Shown here piece by piece: positions 43,504 through 52,739 of a stretch of DNA of 64,000 nt (position 1 is its first letter; each line of letters begins with the position of its first letter). The stretch lies in contig NZ_QFFJ01000002.1 in the NCBI RefSeq assembly GCF_003308995.1, forward strand, positions 2,356,001 through 2,420,000, written 5' to 3'. The translations under genes were made by a program, and so were the position numbers. A model generated the notes under the pieces. The model searched no databases. It was given only the letters and a program-made list of their open reading frames with translations, and was not told where the DNA came from. This DNA comes from Chitinophaga flava (GTDB lineage: Bacteria > Bacteroidota > Bacteroidia > Chitinophagales > Chitinophagaceae).

Positions 43504-43881
43504 AGCGTTGTGTTGAGGGAATTTAAAAATCGGGTTTCGAGTGATCAGTTTTCTTGAAAGTGATTATAGGTTGAGCCATGAAATTACCATGTGTAACTGC
43601 TATGATAATTCAGAGTGATAATTATTTTTATTTTATAGAAATAGTAGAGAGATGTTGTTGAGCAATACCATCGGCAGAAACCCATATATGGTATGTTGCG
43701 TTGTTCTGATCGGTTCCGTAGGGCTCATTACAGCATTTTTGAGTTGTGTGGGAACTGCAAAACCTGCGCTGAGCAAAGGTTTTATTTGGGGGAATGTTTA
43801 GCGGGGTTTCTTTTATACAACGTTCTCCATACTTTATGCAGGTTGACCAAGCCTGGTTATATGCGTTTCAACCGCCTGTAA
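43504..43881. other. 378-base gap with repeat copy C
   Basis: Contains a hairpin (AAAACCT/AGGTTTT at 43759-43783) followed by repeat copy C. The sequence GTTCCGTAG near 43719, with GGCTCA just after, recalls the tRNA-Lys 5' end but cannot be folded. No gene seen. Confidence 0.5.
43778..43844 (+). repeat. dispersed intergenic repeat, copy C
   Basis: Starts in the T-run of a hairpin, as copy A does, and ends in CTTTATGCAGGTT, one base different from copies A and B. Shorter by about eight bases in the middle. Confidence 0.5.
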
Positions 43882-44253
43882 CTAACTGTGTACAAATTCT
43901 CCATTATCTGTCACTGCTTTGTTGCCCCATTGGGTAATGGCTTCCAGTACCGGTACAAAACTTTCCCCCAATCTGGTTAAGTCATAAACGACTTTAACCG
44001 GAGGTTTTTTACCAAATACCTTTCTTGTTATCAATCCGTCTTTTTCTAATTGTTTCAATTGCAGACTTAGCGTCATTTCCGTAATGGAAGGTATCTCTTT
44101 ACGGAGTTCATTATATCTTTTCTCCCCATCTTTGAGATGATAAAGAATTACGGCTTTCCATTTTCCTCCGATCAGATTCATGGTTAAACTAACTGTACAA
44201 GGGTAGGCTTTCCCGTTAAATTTTACATAATCTCCAATACACTCTGTTTTCAT
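43882..44253 (-). CDS. HxlR-family regulator
   Basis: 123 residues. HxlR winged helix with CPTVSLTMNLIGGKWKAVILYHL-like core (here PCTVSLTMNLIGGKWKA), RYNELRKEIPSITEMTLS and LEKDGLITRKVFGKKPPVKV. Cysteines near the start (C5 and C19) may sense quinones or electrophiles, as in YodB. Divergent from the quinone reductase/monooxygenase operon, its most likely target. An inverted repeat lies 16 bases upstream of its start. Confidence 0.88.
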   Translation of the reverse strand: MKTECIGDYVKFNGKAYPCTVSLTMNLIGGKWKAVILYHLKDGEKRYNELRKEIPSITEMTLSLQLKQLEKDGLITRKVFGKKPPVKVVYDLTRLGESFVPVLEAITQWGNKAVTDNGEFVHS

Positions 44254-44268
44254 TTGTCATTCGTTTTA

Positions 44269-44288
44269 ATCTATCTGTTTGGATAGAT
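44269..44288. promoter_or_regulatory. HxlR operator candidate
   Basis: ATCTATC and GATAGAT form a perfect 7-6-7 dyad between the hxlR start and the divergent operon. Confidence 0.58.
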
Positions 44289-44295
44289 ATTGCAA

Positions 44296-44421
44296 ATGTA
44301 TCATACTAAAAATAGTCATGCAACTAAAATAATTATAGTACAGAAGACACCGAAGCAGTTCAGAGCCGTAAGACTGCTGATTGAAGATTATACCAGATCC
44401 TTTGTAGAGGCAAACCTGTAA
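44296..44421 (+). pseudogene. possible GNAT N-terminal fragment
   Basis: 41 codons, reading IIIVQKTPKQFRAVRLLIED and YTRSFVEANL before a stop. This resembles the first 30 residues of GNAT acetyltransferases (I..A.TPE....R.L..EY...L..DL). The next codons (CNN) would continue the family pattern. Nothing of the acetyl-CoA core remains downstream. Likely a scar of a lost gene. Confidence 0.3.
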
Positions 44422-44566
44422 TGCAACAACCGGTAACTGCTATCGTGCTGGTCCATTTTTCTTTCTCATAGCTATCATTTTTCTGATGTAGATGCCTAAT
44501 TTAAATTATTTTAATGATTAATAATTATGATGGAAATTTGCACTATCAATAATTAAAATGATACAA

Positions 44567-45178
44567 ATGAAGATATTCATTATCAATGGTGGACAGGTTT
44601 TCGCGCATTCCGGCGGGAAGTTCAACGACTCTCTAACGGACTGGACAACAGGATTCCTGGGTCACAAAAGATTCGAATACAGAGTTACCAATATCAGCGA
44701 CGACTTTGATCCCATGGCTGAAGTGGAAAACTTTAAATGGGCAGATATCGTCATCTATCACACCCCCATATGGTGGTTCCAGGTGCCTAACCGTTTAAAA
44801 ACGTATATCGATGAAGTGTTCACCGCGGGCCATCAAAACGGGATGTATACCAGCGATGGAAGAAGCCGTAAAAATCCTGCTATCAATTATGGCACCGGCG
44901 GACTGATGCAGGGCAAAAAATATATGGTCACTACTTCCTGGAACGCGCCGGATACAGCTTTTACCTTGCCTGGTGAATTTTTCGACCAAAAATCAGTCGA
45001 TGATGGCGTTATGTTCGGGTTTCACAAAATGAACCAGTTTGTAGGGATGGACAGAATAGAAGGGTTTCATTTTCATGACCTGGAAAAAAATGCTACACAG
45101 GAGCGGGTTGACAACTATCGTCATAGCTATCTCAAACATCTGGAAGGAGTATTCACTTTTGAAAAACAATTATCATGA
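44567..45178 (+). CDS. NAD(P)H quinone reductase (MdaB-like flavodoxin fold)
   Basis: 203 residues from ATG 44567 (MKIFIINGGQVFAHSGGKFN); the ATG at 44558 adds three. Flavodoxin fold with ADIVIYHTPIWWFQVPNRLKTYIDE (in parts) and GKKYMVTTSWNAP, all typical of MdaB. It makes a two-electron reduction of quinones. Its stop overlaps the start of the monooxygenase gene by four bases. Confidence 0.9.
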   Translation: MKIFIINGGQVFAHSGGKFNDSLTDWTTGFLGHKRFEYRVTNISDDFDPMAEVENFKWADIVIYHTPIWWFQVPNRLKTYIDEVFTAGHQNGMYTSDGRSRKNPAINYGTGGLMQGKKYMVTTSWNAPDTAFTLPGEFFDQKSVDDGVMFGFHKMNQFVGMDRIEGFHFHDLEKNATQERVDNYRHSYLKHLEGVFTFEKQLS

Positions 45179-45462
45179 GCATTTATTTGACCGCGATTAT
45201 CAAAACAAAGACCGAACATCGCGATGAGGTCGTAGCAGTATTACAGAATATGGTAAAGGAAACCAGAAAGGAAGAAGCCTGCATTCAGTATGACCTTCAT
45301 CAGGGAACCGAAGATGAAAACCTGTTTGTTTTCTATGAAATATGGAAGAGTAGGGAAGGACTTGACAGCCACAACCAGCAGCCTTATATCCAGGCATTTG
45401 TTGCTTTGGCGCAGGACAAATTGCAGGAAGCCCCCAAAGTTTATCTGACTAAAAAAATATAA
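45175..45462 (+). CDS. antibiotic biosynthesis monooxygenase (ABM/YgiN-like)
   Basis: A 95-residue dimeric ferredoxin-like barrel: TAIIKTKTEHRDEVVAVLQNM, EEACIQYDLHQGTEDENLFVFYEIW (in parts) and SHNQQPYIQAF. It matches YgiN, the quinol monooxygenase that in E. coli also pairs with MdaB. The two together form a quinone redox cycle. ATGA overlap with the upstream gene indicates coupled translation. Confidence 0.9.
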   Translation: MSIYLTAIIKTKTEHRDEVVAVLQNMVKETRKEEACIQYDLHQGTEDENLFVFYEIWKSREGLDSHNQQPYIQAFVALAQDKLQEAPKVYLTKKI

Positions 45463-45594
45463 AGAGCAGATTACAGGTCATTGTCCGGCCGCCGGCAGAT
45501 ATTATCCCTTATCGGAATAATTGTGAAATAAACAATTAATAATAAATCGTTCCGGCGGCAGAAAATGACCTGTCATTTTCGGAAAACTATATCA

Positions 45595-46338
45595 TCACAG
45601 CGTATTCAGGAAATCATTTTTACGCCGTTGTGAAATCTCCAGCTTGACACCGTTTGTCATGGTCACATAGCCGTTTTTTCCTTTGATATAACTCTTTATG
45701 AAACGTAAGTTGATGATCGTAGATTGATGGATGCGGCAAAAGTTATTTGCACCGAGGAGATTCTCATAAAATCCGAGGCCACGGGAGGAGGTGACCTTCA
45801 TATTGTTCGCCAGGTGAAAAGTAGTATAGCTGCCTTCTGAATGACACCAGATAATATCCTTGAGGTCGAGAAACTCAAACCCGTTGACGGTAGCCACGCT
45901 TATTTTCCTGTCCTGGCTGCTTTGCTGGGCCAGGTTGTGTAACAGGGTGTCCACATGCTGATGTCTGGTTTTTTCGTTTATCCGTGTACGTGCCCGGTCA
46001 ACAGCCTCTCTGAACTCATTGAGGCCAACGGGTTTCAGCAAATAGTCTATCGCCGCAAACTTGAATGCCTTGAGGGCATAATTATCATATGCAGTTATAA
46101 AAACCAGTTCAAAGTTCTTTGCAGATAGTTTACGCAGTACATCAAATCCTGTTCCGTCAGCTATCTGGATATCCATGAATACCAGCTGTGGTGCTCTGTT
46201 CTCAATCAGCTCTATGCTTTCTGAGATATGGCTGGCGGTGCCAACTACCTCCAGGTCCGGCGCAAATTGCCGGATCAGGTCGCAGATTACATGCATGTTT
46301 TTTTCATCATCTTCAATAATAACAGTGGTTATAGTCAT
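45595..46338 (-). CDS. LytTR-family response regulator
   Basis: 247 residues. Receiver domain with acidic pocket near IEDDEKN, phospho-acceptor Asp in LVFMDIQIADGTG and Lys in LLKPVG; then a LytTR DNA-binding domain (GSYTTFHLANNMKVTSSRGL, FCRIHQSTIINLRFIKSY, MTNGVKLEISQRR). It follows the kinase by two bases, so they form one two-component pair. Confidence 0.93.
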   Translation of the reverse strand: MTITTVIIEDDEKNMHVICDLIRQFAPDLEVVGTASHISESIELIENRAPQLVFMDIQIADGTGFDVLRKLSAKNFELVFITAYDNYALKAFKFAAIDYLLKPVGLNEFREAVDRARTRINEKTRHQHVDTLLHNLAQQSSQDRKISVATVNGFEFLDLKDIIWCHSEGSYTTFHLANNMKVTSSRGLGFYENLLGANNFCRIHQSTIINLRFIKSYIKGKNGYVTMTNGVKLEISQRRKNDFLNTL

Positions 46339-46340
46339 AG

Positions 46341-49300
46341 CTAGTCATTTAATATGGGAAAAGATACGCGGACAATGGTGCCCTTACCGGATAGATTGGA
46401 TGCTTCTTTATCGATTATTTCCAGCAATATTTTATTCTTTTGGATGGCATTAATGACATCGATCCGGCTTTTGGTGATGCCGGTACCCATGGATATATAT
46501 CCGGAGAAATTGGCTTTTTGAGCGGTTAACGATGCCCGTATACCGATGCCATCATCATCAATAATACATACCAGGTAGTTGTTTTCCCGGTTGAAACTGA
46601 TTCTGATATTCCCCGCTCTGTCCACCAGCGGAGTGATACCATGTTTAATGGCATTCTCTACATAGGGTTGAATAATCATAGAGGGGATATTGATAAAGGT
46701 AGGATCGATGTCAGGGGTGACCTCTACCACATAGTTCATGCGCTCTCCCAGGCGTACTTTTTCCAGTTCCAGATAAAGCTCCAGTACTTCTACTTCTTCT
46801 TCCAGTGTAATGGTGGCAGCAATGCTGTATTGCAGGATATTCCGTATCAGCTTCGAAAATTTGTACAGATATAAGTTGGCATTTGTAATATCTGCCCGTA
46901 GGATATGATGCTGTATGGACCCCAGGCAGTTAAAGATAAAATGTGGGTTCATTTGTCCTCTCAGCACTTTCATCTCCAGTTCTGCCATTTCCTTTTTAGC
47001 CTGATAGATCTTGTCTTTTTTACGTTGTTGTATCTTGAAATAAACATAAACGGAATACCCGATCAGGGCGCCCGTAAAGAGATAAGTAAAAAATATAAAC
47101 CAGGATGTTTTCCAGAAGGGAGGGATAACGGTGATGGTGATTCTTTTTACAGGATCGCTTTTATTGCCCCAGCGATCTACGGCCCTTACTTCAAAGGTAT
47201 GAATGCCGAAGGGCAAGGTGGAAAATTCCAGTACATCGGTAGCGGTACTGGTCCAGTTACTGTCCAGGTTTTTGAACCGGTACTGATAAGTGGTTTGTTT
47301 GCCACTCCGGAAAGAAATACCGGATAATTCGATGCGGAGTTTATTTTTTCTATAGTCTATCGCCACCGTATCGCGGGGAACAATTTCATCGTTATCTCTG
47401 ATAACTGTATTGATATTGATAAGCGGGTTAAGCATGGCACGGGGAGTATCGTTTTTAGACATAAAACAAATTCCCCTGGCGGTGGCGGCCCAGATGTAAT
47501 TATCGCTGACAGTGGTCTGATTCACATCAGATGAAATAAGTCCGTCGTTTTCTGTGATCCCGGAAATGGAATAGATGGGGGTATTGTGATTCCAGCGATA
47601 GATGATGCGGGAGATACCCTGATCAGTGGATACCCAGGCTATATTGCCATCAAAAAATACATCCTTACAAATATCACTCAGTAATCCCTGTTTTTTTCCG
47701 ATGGTGCTTAGCTGACCGTTTTTCAGTATGTGGAGGCCCTCCGGTGTTGATATCCAGATGGCCGAATCCGGCGCAATATTGATGCGGTTGATAATACCGC
47801 TTAGCTGCGGGTATTGTGTGCCCAGGTAGTGAATGGAATCATTGAGCAAGGCGTATACGCCATTCATAGAGCCCCAGTAGTAGTTTTTGCCCAGACCATT
47901 GATGCAGGTGGCTTTATGTTTTAACACTGGCCGGGGTTCTCTTTCATGGGGTGTCATAATAAGAATGCCAGCACTGGTGGCAACGGCTATAGTAGTATCG
48001 GATATCAGGTGTATTCCTTTAATACTGATACCATGGAAAATGGTTGTACTGGTATTGTCAGCGTTAAGGGAATGAAGCCCGTAATCACTGGCCACCATCA
48101 GCTGACGCTGGCCATAGGGCTTGATGTCCATGATCCTGTTATTGAGGTTGCTGCTGTTCCATTGGGTGTATGCCTTGCTTTTTATATCAGGAAGATGTAT
48201 TTCCAGGATGTTTCCGTTGGCAAAACCTGCCACCATACGGTTTTTATCAATCGTTTTAATGGTTTTTACGTCTTTGGAGGCCAGATCGTTTAGGCCTGAC
48301 AGATAGTACGCATTCAGATTGGGAAGGTAATAAACCCCGTCATTATGAGTGGTCACCCAATATCCGCCTTCATGGTCTTTTATAATCGATGTACAGTAGG
48401 TTTTCGGGAAAAAGGTCTGGACTATCCGGTGGGAGGAGGCGTAGTTGGTTACCCGGATCAGCCCTTTGTCTCTCGAGCAGCACCATAAAATAGAGTCATT
48501 CTCGCAGAAAATGGAATTGGTGTTGCGGTAGTTTAACTGAAGAGATTGAATCGGACAGATGACTTTTAACCCTGAGCTGTCTGCTTCATATAAGACCTCC
48601 GTGACAAACAGGAGTGAGCCCTTCCTGGTATTATATGTATGCAGAAATTTAATGTTAAAGGGGAAAAAGCCATCGAGATGGAGATAAGGAAAGGTATAAC
48701 TACGGGTTTTGGTTTTACTTTTTATCGCCAGTTTATAGGTAGAGTCACCTGCCAGTGAGAAGTAAAAATTGACTTTTTTTTCGGTAGACCCTTTTAATAA
48801 GGTCGATCGAAGAAAATCATCATCGGGGAAAAAAGTATGATGGGTAAATTTCCATTGATCCGTTTTATTAGACGATACATAATAGCCTTTAACCAGTTGC
48901 GTCCCTTCAGAATAACTGCTATGAAGGTAAATGGAGTCCCCGGTAAAGTCTTCCGTAATGGAAAAAACACCTTTACAATGTTTCATACTCCAGATCTTCC
49001 CCTCACGGTATAAAGCAGGGATACCAGCTCCGGAGATAAACCACATATTATTATGTTTATCTATGTATAATTTCAGTATTTCATTGTCGGGCAGGCCATC
49101 TGCTTTGCTGAAGTTTTTAAATGATTTGCCGTCAAACCGGCTTACCCCCTGGTTGGTGGCAAACCATATAAAGCCGTTTTTATCCTGGAGAGCCTGGTAT
49201 ACAATAGGGCCCGGCAAGCCGTCCTTAACAGTATACTGCGTATAGGATGGGTCCTGACAATGCGCTCTGGCCGCGGTAAGGAATAGTAAGATCAGCGTTA

Positions 49301-49346
49301 GTCGTATAGTCAGCAAACAAGTATTTAAATGGTGATATAGGCGCAT
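46341..49346 (-). CDS. two-component propeller histidine kinase (LytS-like kinase core)
   Basis: 1001 residues. Signal peptide, then about 650 residues of beta-propeller repeats (DKNGFIWFATNQGVSRFDG is the first, several later with IWxST or WxAT), a Y_Y_Y domain (RFKNLDSNWTSTATDVLEFS in parts), one membrane helix near residue 770, and a LytS-type kinase: MNPHFIFNCLGSIQHHI with the acceptor His and a PYVENAIKHG ATP-binding box. It senses a periplasmic ligand and signals to the LytTR regulator. The ligand is unknown; many such systems in this phylum sense glycans. Confidence 0.93.
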   Translation of the reverse strand: MRLYHHLNTCLLTIRLTLILLFLTAARAHCQDPSYTQYTVKDGLPGPIVYQALQDKNGFIWFATNQGVSRFDGKSFKNFSKADGLPDNEILKLYIDKHNNMWFISGAGIPALYREGKIWSMKHCKGVFSITEDFTGDSIYLHSSYSEGTQLVKGYYVSSNKTDQWKFTHHTFFPDDDFLRSTLLKGSTEKKVNFYFSLAGDSTYKLAIKSKTKTRSYTFPYLHLDGFFPFNIKFLHTYNTRKGSLLFVTEVLYEADSSGLKVICPIQSLQLNYRNTNSIFCENDSILWCCSRDKGLIRVTNYASSHRIVQTFFPKTYCTSIIKDHEGGYWVTTHNDGVYYLPNLNAYYLSGLNDLASKDVKTIKTIDKNRMVAGFANGNILEIHLPDIKSKAYTQWNSSNLNNRIMDIKPYGQRQLMVASDYGLHSLNADNTSTTIFHGISIKGIHLISDTTIAVATSAGILIMTPHEREPRPVLKHKATCINGLGKNYYWGSMNGVYALLNDSIHYLGTQYPQLSGIINRINIAPDSAIWISTPEGLHILKNGQLSTIGKKQGLLSDICKDVFFDGNIAWVSTDQGISRIIYRWNHNTPIYSISGITENDGLISSDVNQTTVSDNYIWAATARGICFMSKNDTPRAMLNPLININTVIRDNDEIVPRDTVAIDYRKNKLRIELSGISFRSGKQTTYQYRFKNLDSNWTSTATDVLEFSTLPFGIHTFEVRAVDRWGNKSDPVKRITITVIPPFWKTSWFIFFTYLFTGALIGYSVYVYFKIQQRKKDKIYQAKKEMAELEMKVLRGQMNPHFIFNCLGSIQHHILRADITNANLYLYKFSKLIRNILQYSIAATITLEEEVEVLELYLELEKVRLGERMNYVVEVTPDIDPTFINIPSMIIQPYVENAIKHGITPLVDRAGNIRISFNRENNYLVCIIDDDGIGIRASLTAQKANFSGYISMGTGITKSRIDVINAIQKNKILLEIIDKEASNLSGKGTIVRVSFPILND

Positions 49347-50010
49347 AGATTAGCTAATAATACGGCCCGTCGTGCTACTTTTATGCGATCGGGACACCAG
49401 TATTATCGGATAAATATACGAATAAACATATAAATGAATGGACATATGTCGAAAATTGCCATTTTGAATGCAGTTTATCTAGTTTTTGACGCAGATGTAA
49501 AATGGAGGTTTTTTCATTGGAAAAGTCCATATATCTTGCTGCCTGTAAGCATTTAACTACTTGACCAATGTATAAAACGACCCATACTCCTGCAGGTGAA
49601 AGCCGTTTATTACATATCAGGAAGATTGAATGTTATAGCTAAGCTATTCCTATACCTATACCTAGTAGTGTAGCTAATTATTTAAAGTCATCTAACGGGA
49701 GTGCGTTTACCCTTGTAAATACATTGGAAAACACTTCCGGAAGGAAATCACCTGATATTATAAAGTAATCGGGGTGATAAAAATGCGCTGGTCAATGGAT
49801 AAGGTTGCCGTAACTCCTTCCGCCATTATAAGGTTATTACGCAATTCCATATGTGGATGCAGTCATCCGCCTGTGGAAATAAAAGAGTAATTATTTATCC
49901 ATTGTATTAGCGCTTACTGGTTAATAAAACAAAGGGCATCTAAGTATGCCCTTTGTTGTTTTTATGTAGTACAAAGAACAGTCTGTCAGCACCGGTAATA
50001 ATAACCTAAT
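49347..50010. other. 664-base divergent gap with an orphan terminator
   Basis: Upstream of both the kinase and the adenosine deaminase. It holds small unrecognised frames (for example 35 codons ending near 49890), a weak relative of the dispersed repeat at 49571-49597, and the terminator at 49931. A lost plus-strand gene is likely. Confidence 0.45.
49931..49963 (+). terminator. orphan terminator
   Basis: AAAGGGCAT pairs with ATGCCCTTT, loop of six, followed by GTTGTTTTTA. It lies 48 bases before the adenosine deaminase start and after no recognisable gene. Confidence 0.7.
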
Positions 50011-51504
50011 ATGGCAAAGATGATCTTTCAATATAACTACGTACGGGCAGGACTGTTAGTCACTGCCTGCCTGCTGGCCATCATGGCTTTTACAGCCGTT
50101 CCCCAAAAAAATCCTGTAACCCGGCAGGTCAACGACTATTTTGAGCAGATCCGGCGCAACCCACAGCTACTGACTGCATTTTTTACCGCTATGCCCAAAG
50201 GCGGAGATCTTCACCATCATTATTCGGGATCAGTGTATGGAGAAACCTATTGGGAGATACTTTCAGATAATAATGGTTGGATAAATACGACCAGCCTTGA
50301 AACAGATACCCCTGGCGCTGTTCACCAGGCCCCATGGAAACGGTTGGCAGAACTGCAGAATGACAGCAGGCTGGACTCCGTTAAACAGGCCTTTTTGAGA
50401 AAGGTGTCTATCAAGGATTATGACCCTTCTATAGGTCCACCGGACCAGCACTTTTTCGCCACATTCGGGAAAATGGGTACTGTGGCCTCATTCAGGATGG
50501 AAGTGGGATTACGGGAGCTGAAGCAAAGGGCGTTGAAGGAAAATGTTCAATATATTGAAACGATGCTGGGGCAGGTTGACACCGTTGTGAGCCTGCCTGA
50601 TGGCGCCAACTGGGAAAAATCACTGACTGCGGCTTCGTTGAAGGACAGCCTGGCAGTATTTAATACGCTCAACAAATTACATACGGCGCTGATTTCGGCA
50701 GGGGTGGCCACTGCCGCAAAGGGCTATTGTCACCGGCTGGCCGAAATGCATAACAAAGCCCATCCTGATGATAGTTCCTTCATGATACGCTATCAGCTCA
50801 GCATCCGGCGGTCGTTGTCCCCCCTTCAGGTATACCGGCGGTTATTGCTGGCTTTTCAGGTAGCCAGCCAGGATACATTGGTGGTGGGCGTTAATCTGGT
50901 GACAAGGGAGGATGGGGATGTGTCCATGCGGGATTATAGTCTGCATATGCTGATGTTTGCGGACCTTAGCCGGCGTTATCCCGGAGTGAAGTATGCCTTG
51001 CATGCCGGTGAGCTGGCGATGGGCATGGTGAGGCCGGAGCAGTTGCGTTCTCACATTACGGAGGCCGTGATGACAGCCGGAGCTAAACGTATAGGCCACG
51101 GCGTTACTATCGCATATGAATCTGATTGGAAAATGGTGCTGCACAGGATGTCGGCTCAGAAGATCCCTGTAGAAATCAACCTGAGCAGCAATGAATTTAT
51201 TTTAAAAGTCAAAAATGAAGAGCACCCTGTGCTGCTGTATCATTCGCATAAAGTCCCCATCGTTATCGGTACAGATGATGCCGGCGTGCTCCGCACTGAT
51301 CTCACCCGGCAATATGTGCTGCTGGCCGCCAGATACCCTTCATTACGTTATACAGATATAAAGGAGATGATCAGAAACAGCATCATCTATAGTTTTATAC
51401 AACCGGCCGCCAGCAAGGAGCAGCAGCTCCGCAAACTGGATACTGCATTGCTGAAATTTGAAGAGCAGGTTCTGGCCTATCGTCAGCATCAACACAACCG
51501 ATAA
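50011..51504 (+). CDS. secreted adenosine deaminase-family protein
   Basis: 497 residues. An N-terminal signal-like helix (GLLVTACLLAIMAF) leads to the deaminase barrel: GGDLHHHYSG (zinc ligands H68, H70), LHAGE, KRIGHGV, and IGTDDAG. The length and N-terminal extension resemble ADGF/ADA2-type enzymes rather than the 330-residue cytosolic form. It would turn extracellular adenosine (or a related nucleoside) into inosine, giving purine or removing an immune signal. Monocistronic with its own terminator. Confidence 0.88.
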   Translation: MAKMIFQYNYVRAGLLVTACLLAIMAFTAVPQKNPVTRQVNDYFEQIRRNPQLLTAFFTAMPKGGDLHHHYSGSVYGETYWEILSDNNGWINTTSLETDTPGAVHQAPWKRLAELQNDSRLDSVKQAFLRKVSIKDYDPSIGPPDQHFFATFGKMGTVASFRMEVGLRELKQRALKENVQYIETMLGQVDTVVSLPDGANWEKSLTAASLKDSLAVFNTLNKLHTALISAGVATAAKGYCHRLAEMHNKAHPDDSSFMIRYQLSIRRSLSPLQVYRRLLLAFQVASQDTLVVGVNLVTREDGDVSMRDYSLHMLMFADLSRRYPGVKYALHAGELAMGMVRPEQLRSHITEAVMTAGAKRIGHGVTIAYESDWKMVLHRMSAQKIPVEINLSSNEFILKVKNEEHPVLLYHSHKVPIVIGTDDAGVLRTDLTRQYVLLAARYPSLRYTDIKEMIRNSIIYSFIQPAASKEQQLRKLDTALLKFEEQVLAYRQHQHNR

Positions 51505-51505
51505 T

Positions 51506-51539
51506 AAGCCGCATGAATACAGTGACTCATGCGGCTTTT
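51506..51539 (+). terminator. terminator of the adenosine deaminase gene
   Basis: An 11-bp stem (AAGCCGCATGA with TCATGCGGCTT) followed by TT; stop codon overlaps the left arm. Confidence 0.8.
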
Positions 51540-51560
51540 CAACGATTAAGGCAGAAGATA

Positions 51561-52733
51561 TCAGTCCGGGCATGCTACTGGTTTTCTGCTTTTTTCATAA
51601 AAGGTTTGGAGTAATATCAGTACCAAAGCGGCCACACCAAACACACACATGGCCCAGGGCGTACTGCTCACGCCATATCGGCTGATGACCCATCCACCCG
51701 CTAATGTACCGGATGATATACCCAGGTTACCAAATGAAATGGAAAGGCTATTGGCAAACTCCGGTGCTTCCCGGGCAAAAGCAATCATATAGGCCTGCCC
51801 GGTGAGAAAACAAGGCGTATGCAGGAAGCCCCACAGCGCTATCAGCAGTACCGTGCTAAAAGATAGAGGACCGGAATAATAGATACCTATAGCCGTTAGC
51901 GTTAGTCCTCCCAGAAAAACAACCGTTGTTCCGGTAAGGCTTTTACCCATTGTCTTACCTGCAGTAAAATTACCCAACACGCCCATCACGCCAAACAATA
52001 ACAGCATGCCGCTGATGGTGCCGGCACTCATACCATTTACTTTACCAAGGTAATCGGCGAAATAGGAATAGGTGGTGAACATGGCCGCATTCATCAGGAA
52101 TACCATCACCGCACTGATGATGAACGCCGGCTTCTGAAGAATCAGCAATTGATTGCCCAGCGGCTTCCTTTCCGCTACAGGCATGGAAGGCAGCATAGTC
52201 AGTATACAGGTCAGGGCTGACAGACTAACTATACTCTGTACCACAAACGATGCCTGCCAGTTCCCGAACAGGTCTGCTATATAAGTGGCAAAGGGTACTG
52301 TTGTCACGGTGGCAATACCGATTCCTCCCAATACAATGGCCATCATTTTATGCTCGTCTTTTTTATCCGCAGCACCGGTGGCAGCAGCGATAGCGGTAGA
52401 GATATAAACCGGCTGCAGAAAAGCAGGCAGCATTCTGGCAACCAGCAACAGCCAGAATGGTGGCGATAGCAGAGAGATGATTCCCGAAATCAGGAAGAGG
52501 CCAAGGCTGAGCGCCATTATTTTTTTGCGGTTGAATCCGGACATAAACAGTGTCATAAATGGTCCTGCAAGCGCAATCACCATGGCAAAGGCACTTAGCA
52601 GCAACCCGGCTTTATCTATACTGATGGCATAATACTGTGCTACCTGCGGCAGGATACCGATGACACCAAATTCTGTTGTAATAACGCCCAACATTCCCAA
52701 ACATCCTATGTATGCAATCTTTTTCATCATCAC
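51561..52733 (-). CDS. MFS transporter (AraJ-like, DHA family)
   Basis: 390 residues, about twelve membrane segments. GVIGILPQVAQYYAISIDKAGLLLSAFA near the N-terminus (in parts) and the MFS loop FMSGFNRKKIMAL are typical of the AraJ/YdhP efflux group. Second gene of a pair with the esterase at 52740 (six-base gap). The pair is divergent from the LysR gene, the usual arrangement for control by that regulator. Confidence 0.88.
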   Translation of the reverse strand: MMMKKIAYIGCLGMLGVITTEFGVIGILPQVAQYYAISIDKAGLLLSAFAMVIALAGPFMTLFMSGFNRKKIMALSLGLFLISGIISLLSPPFWLLLVARMLPAFLQPVYISTAIAAATGAADKKDEHKMMAIVLGGIGIATVTTVPFATYIADLFGNWQASFVVQSIVSLSALTCILTMLPSMPVAERKPLGNQLLILQKPAFIISAVMVFLMNAAMFTTYSYFADYLGKVNGMSAGTISGMLLLFGVMGVLGNFTAGKTMGKSLTGTTVVFLGGLTLTAIGIYYSGPLSFSTVLLIALWGFLHTPCFLTGQAYMIAFAREAPEFANSLSISFGNLGISSGTLAGGWVISRYGVSSTPWAMCVFGVAALVLILLQTFYEKSRKPVACPD

Positions 52734-52739
52734 CTAACA

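Larger units (their letters stand above)
44254..44566. other. 313-base divergent region
   Basis: Holds the HxlR dyad and the acetyltransferase-like fragment at 44296. The promoter of the plus-strand operon should lie near 44500-44540 but no exact consensus is seen. Confidence 0.5.

Noticed and set aside
43700..43783. Possible decayed tRNA-Lys ahead of repeat copy C (GTTCCGTAG, GGCTCA)
   Set aside because: Only the first nine and a few later bases resemble the tRNA. The arms do not pair, so it is not called.
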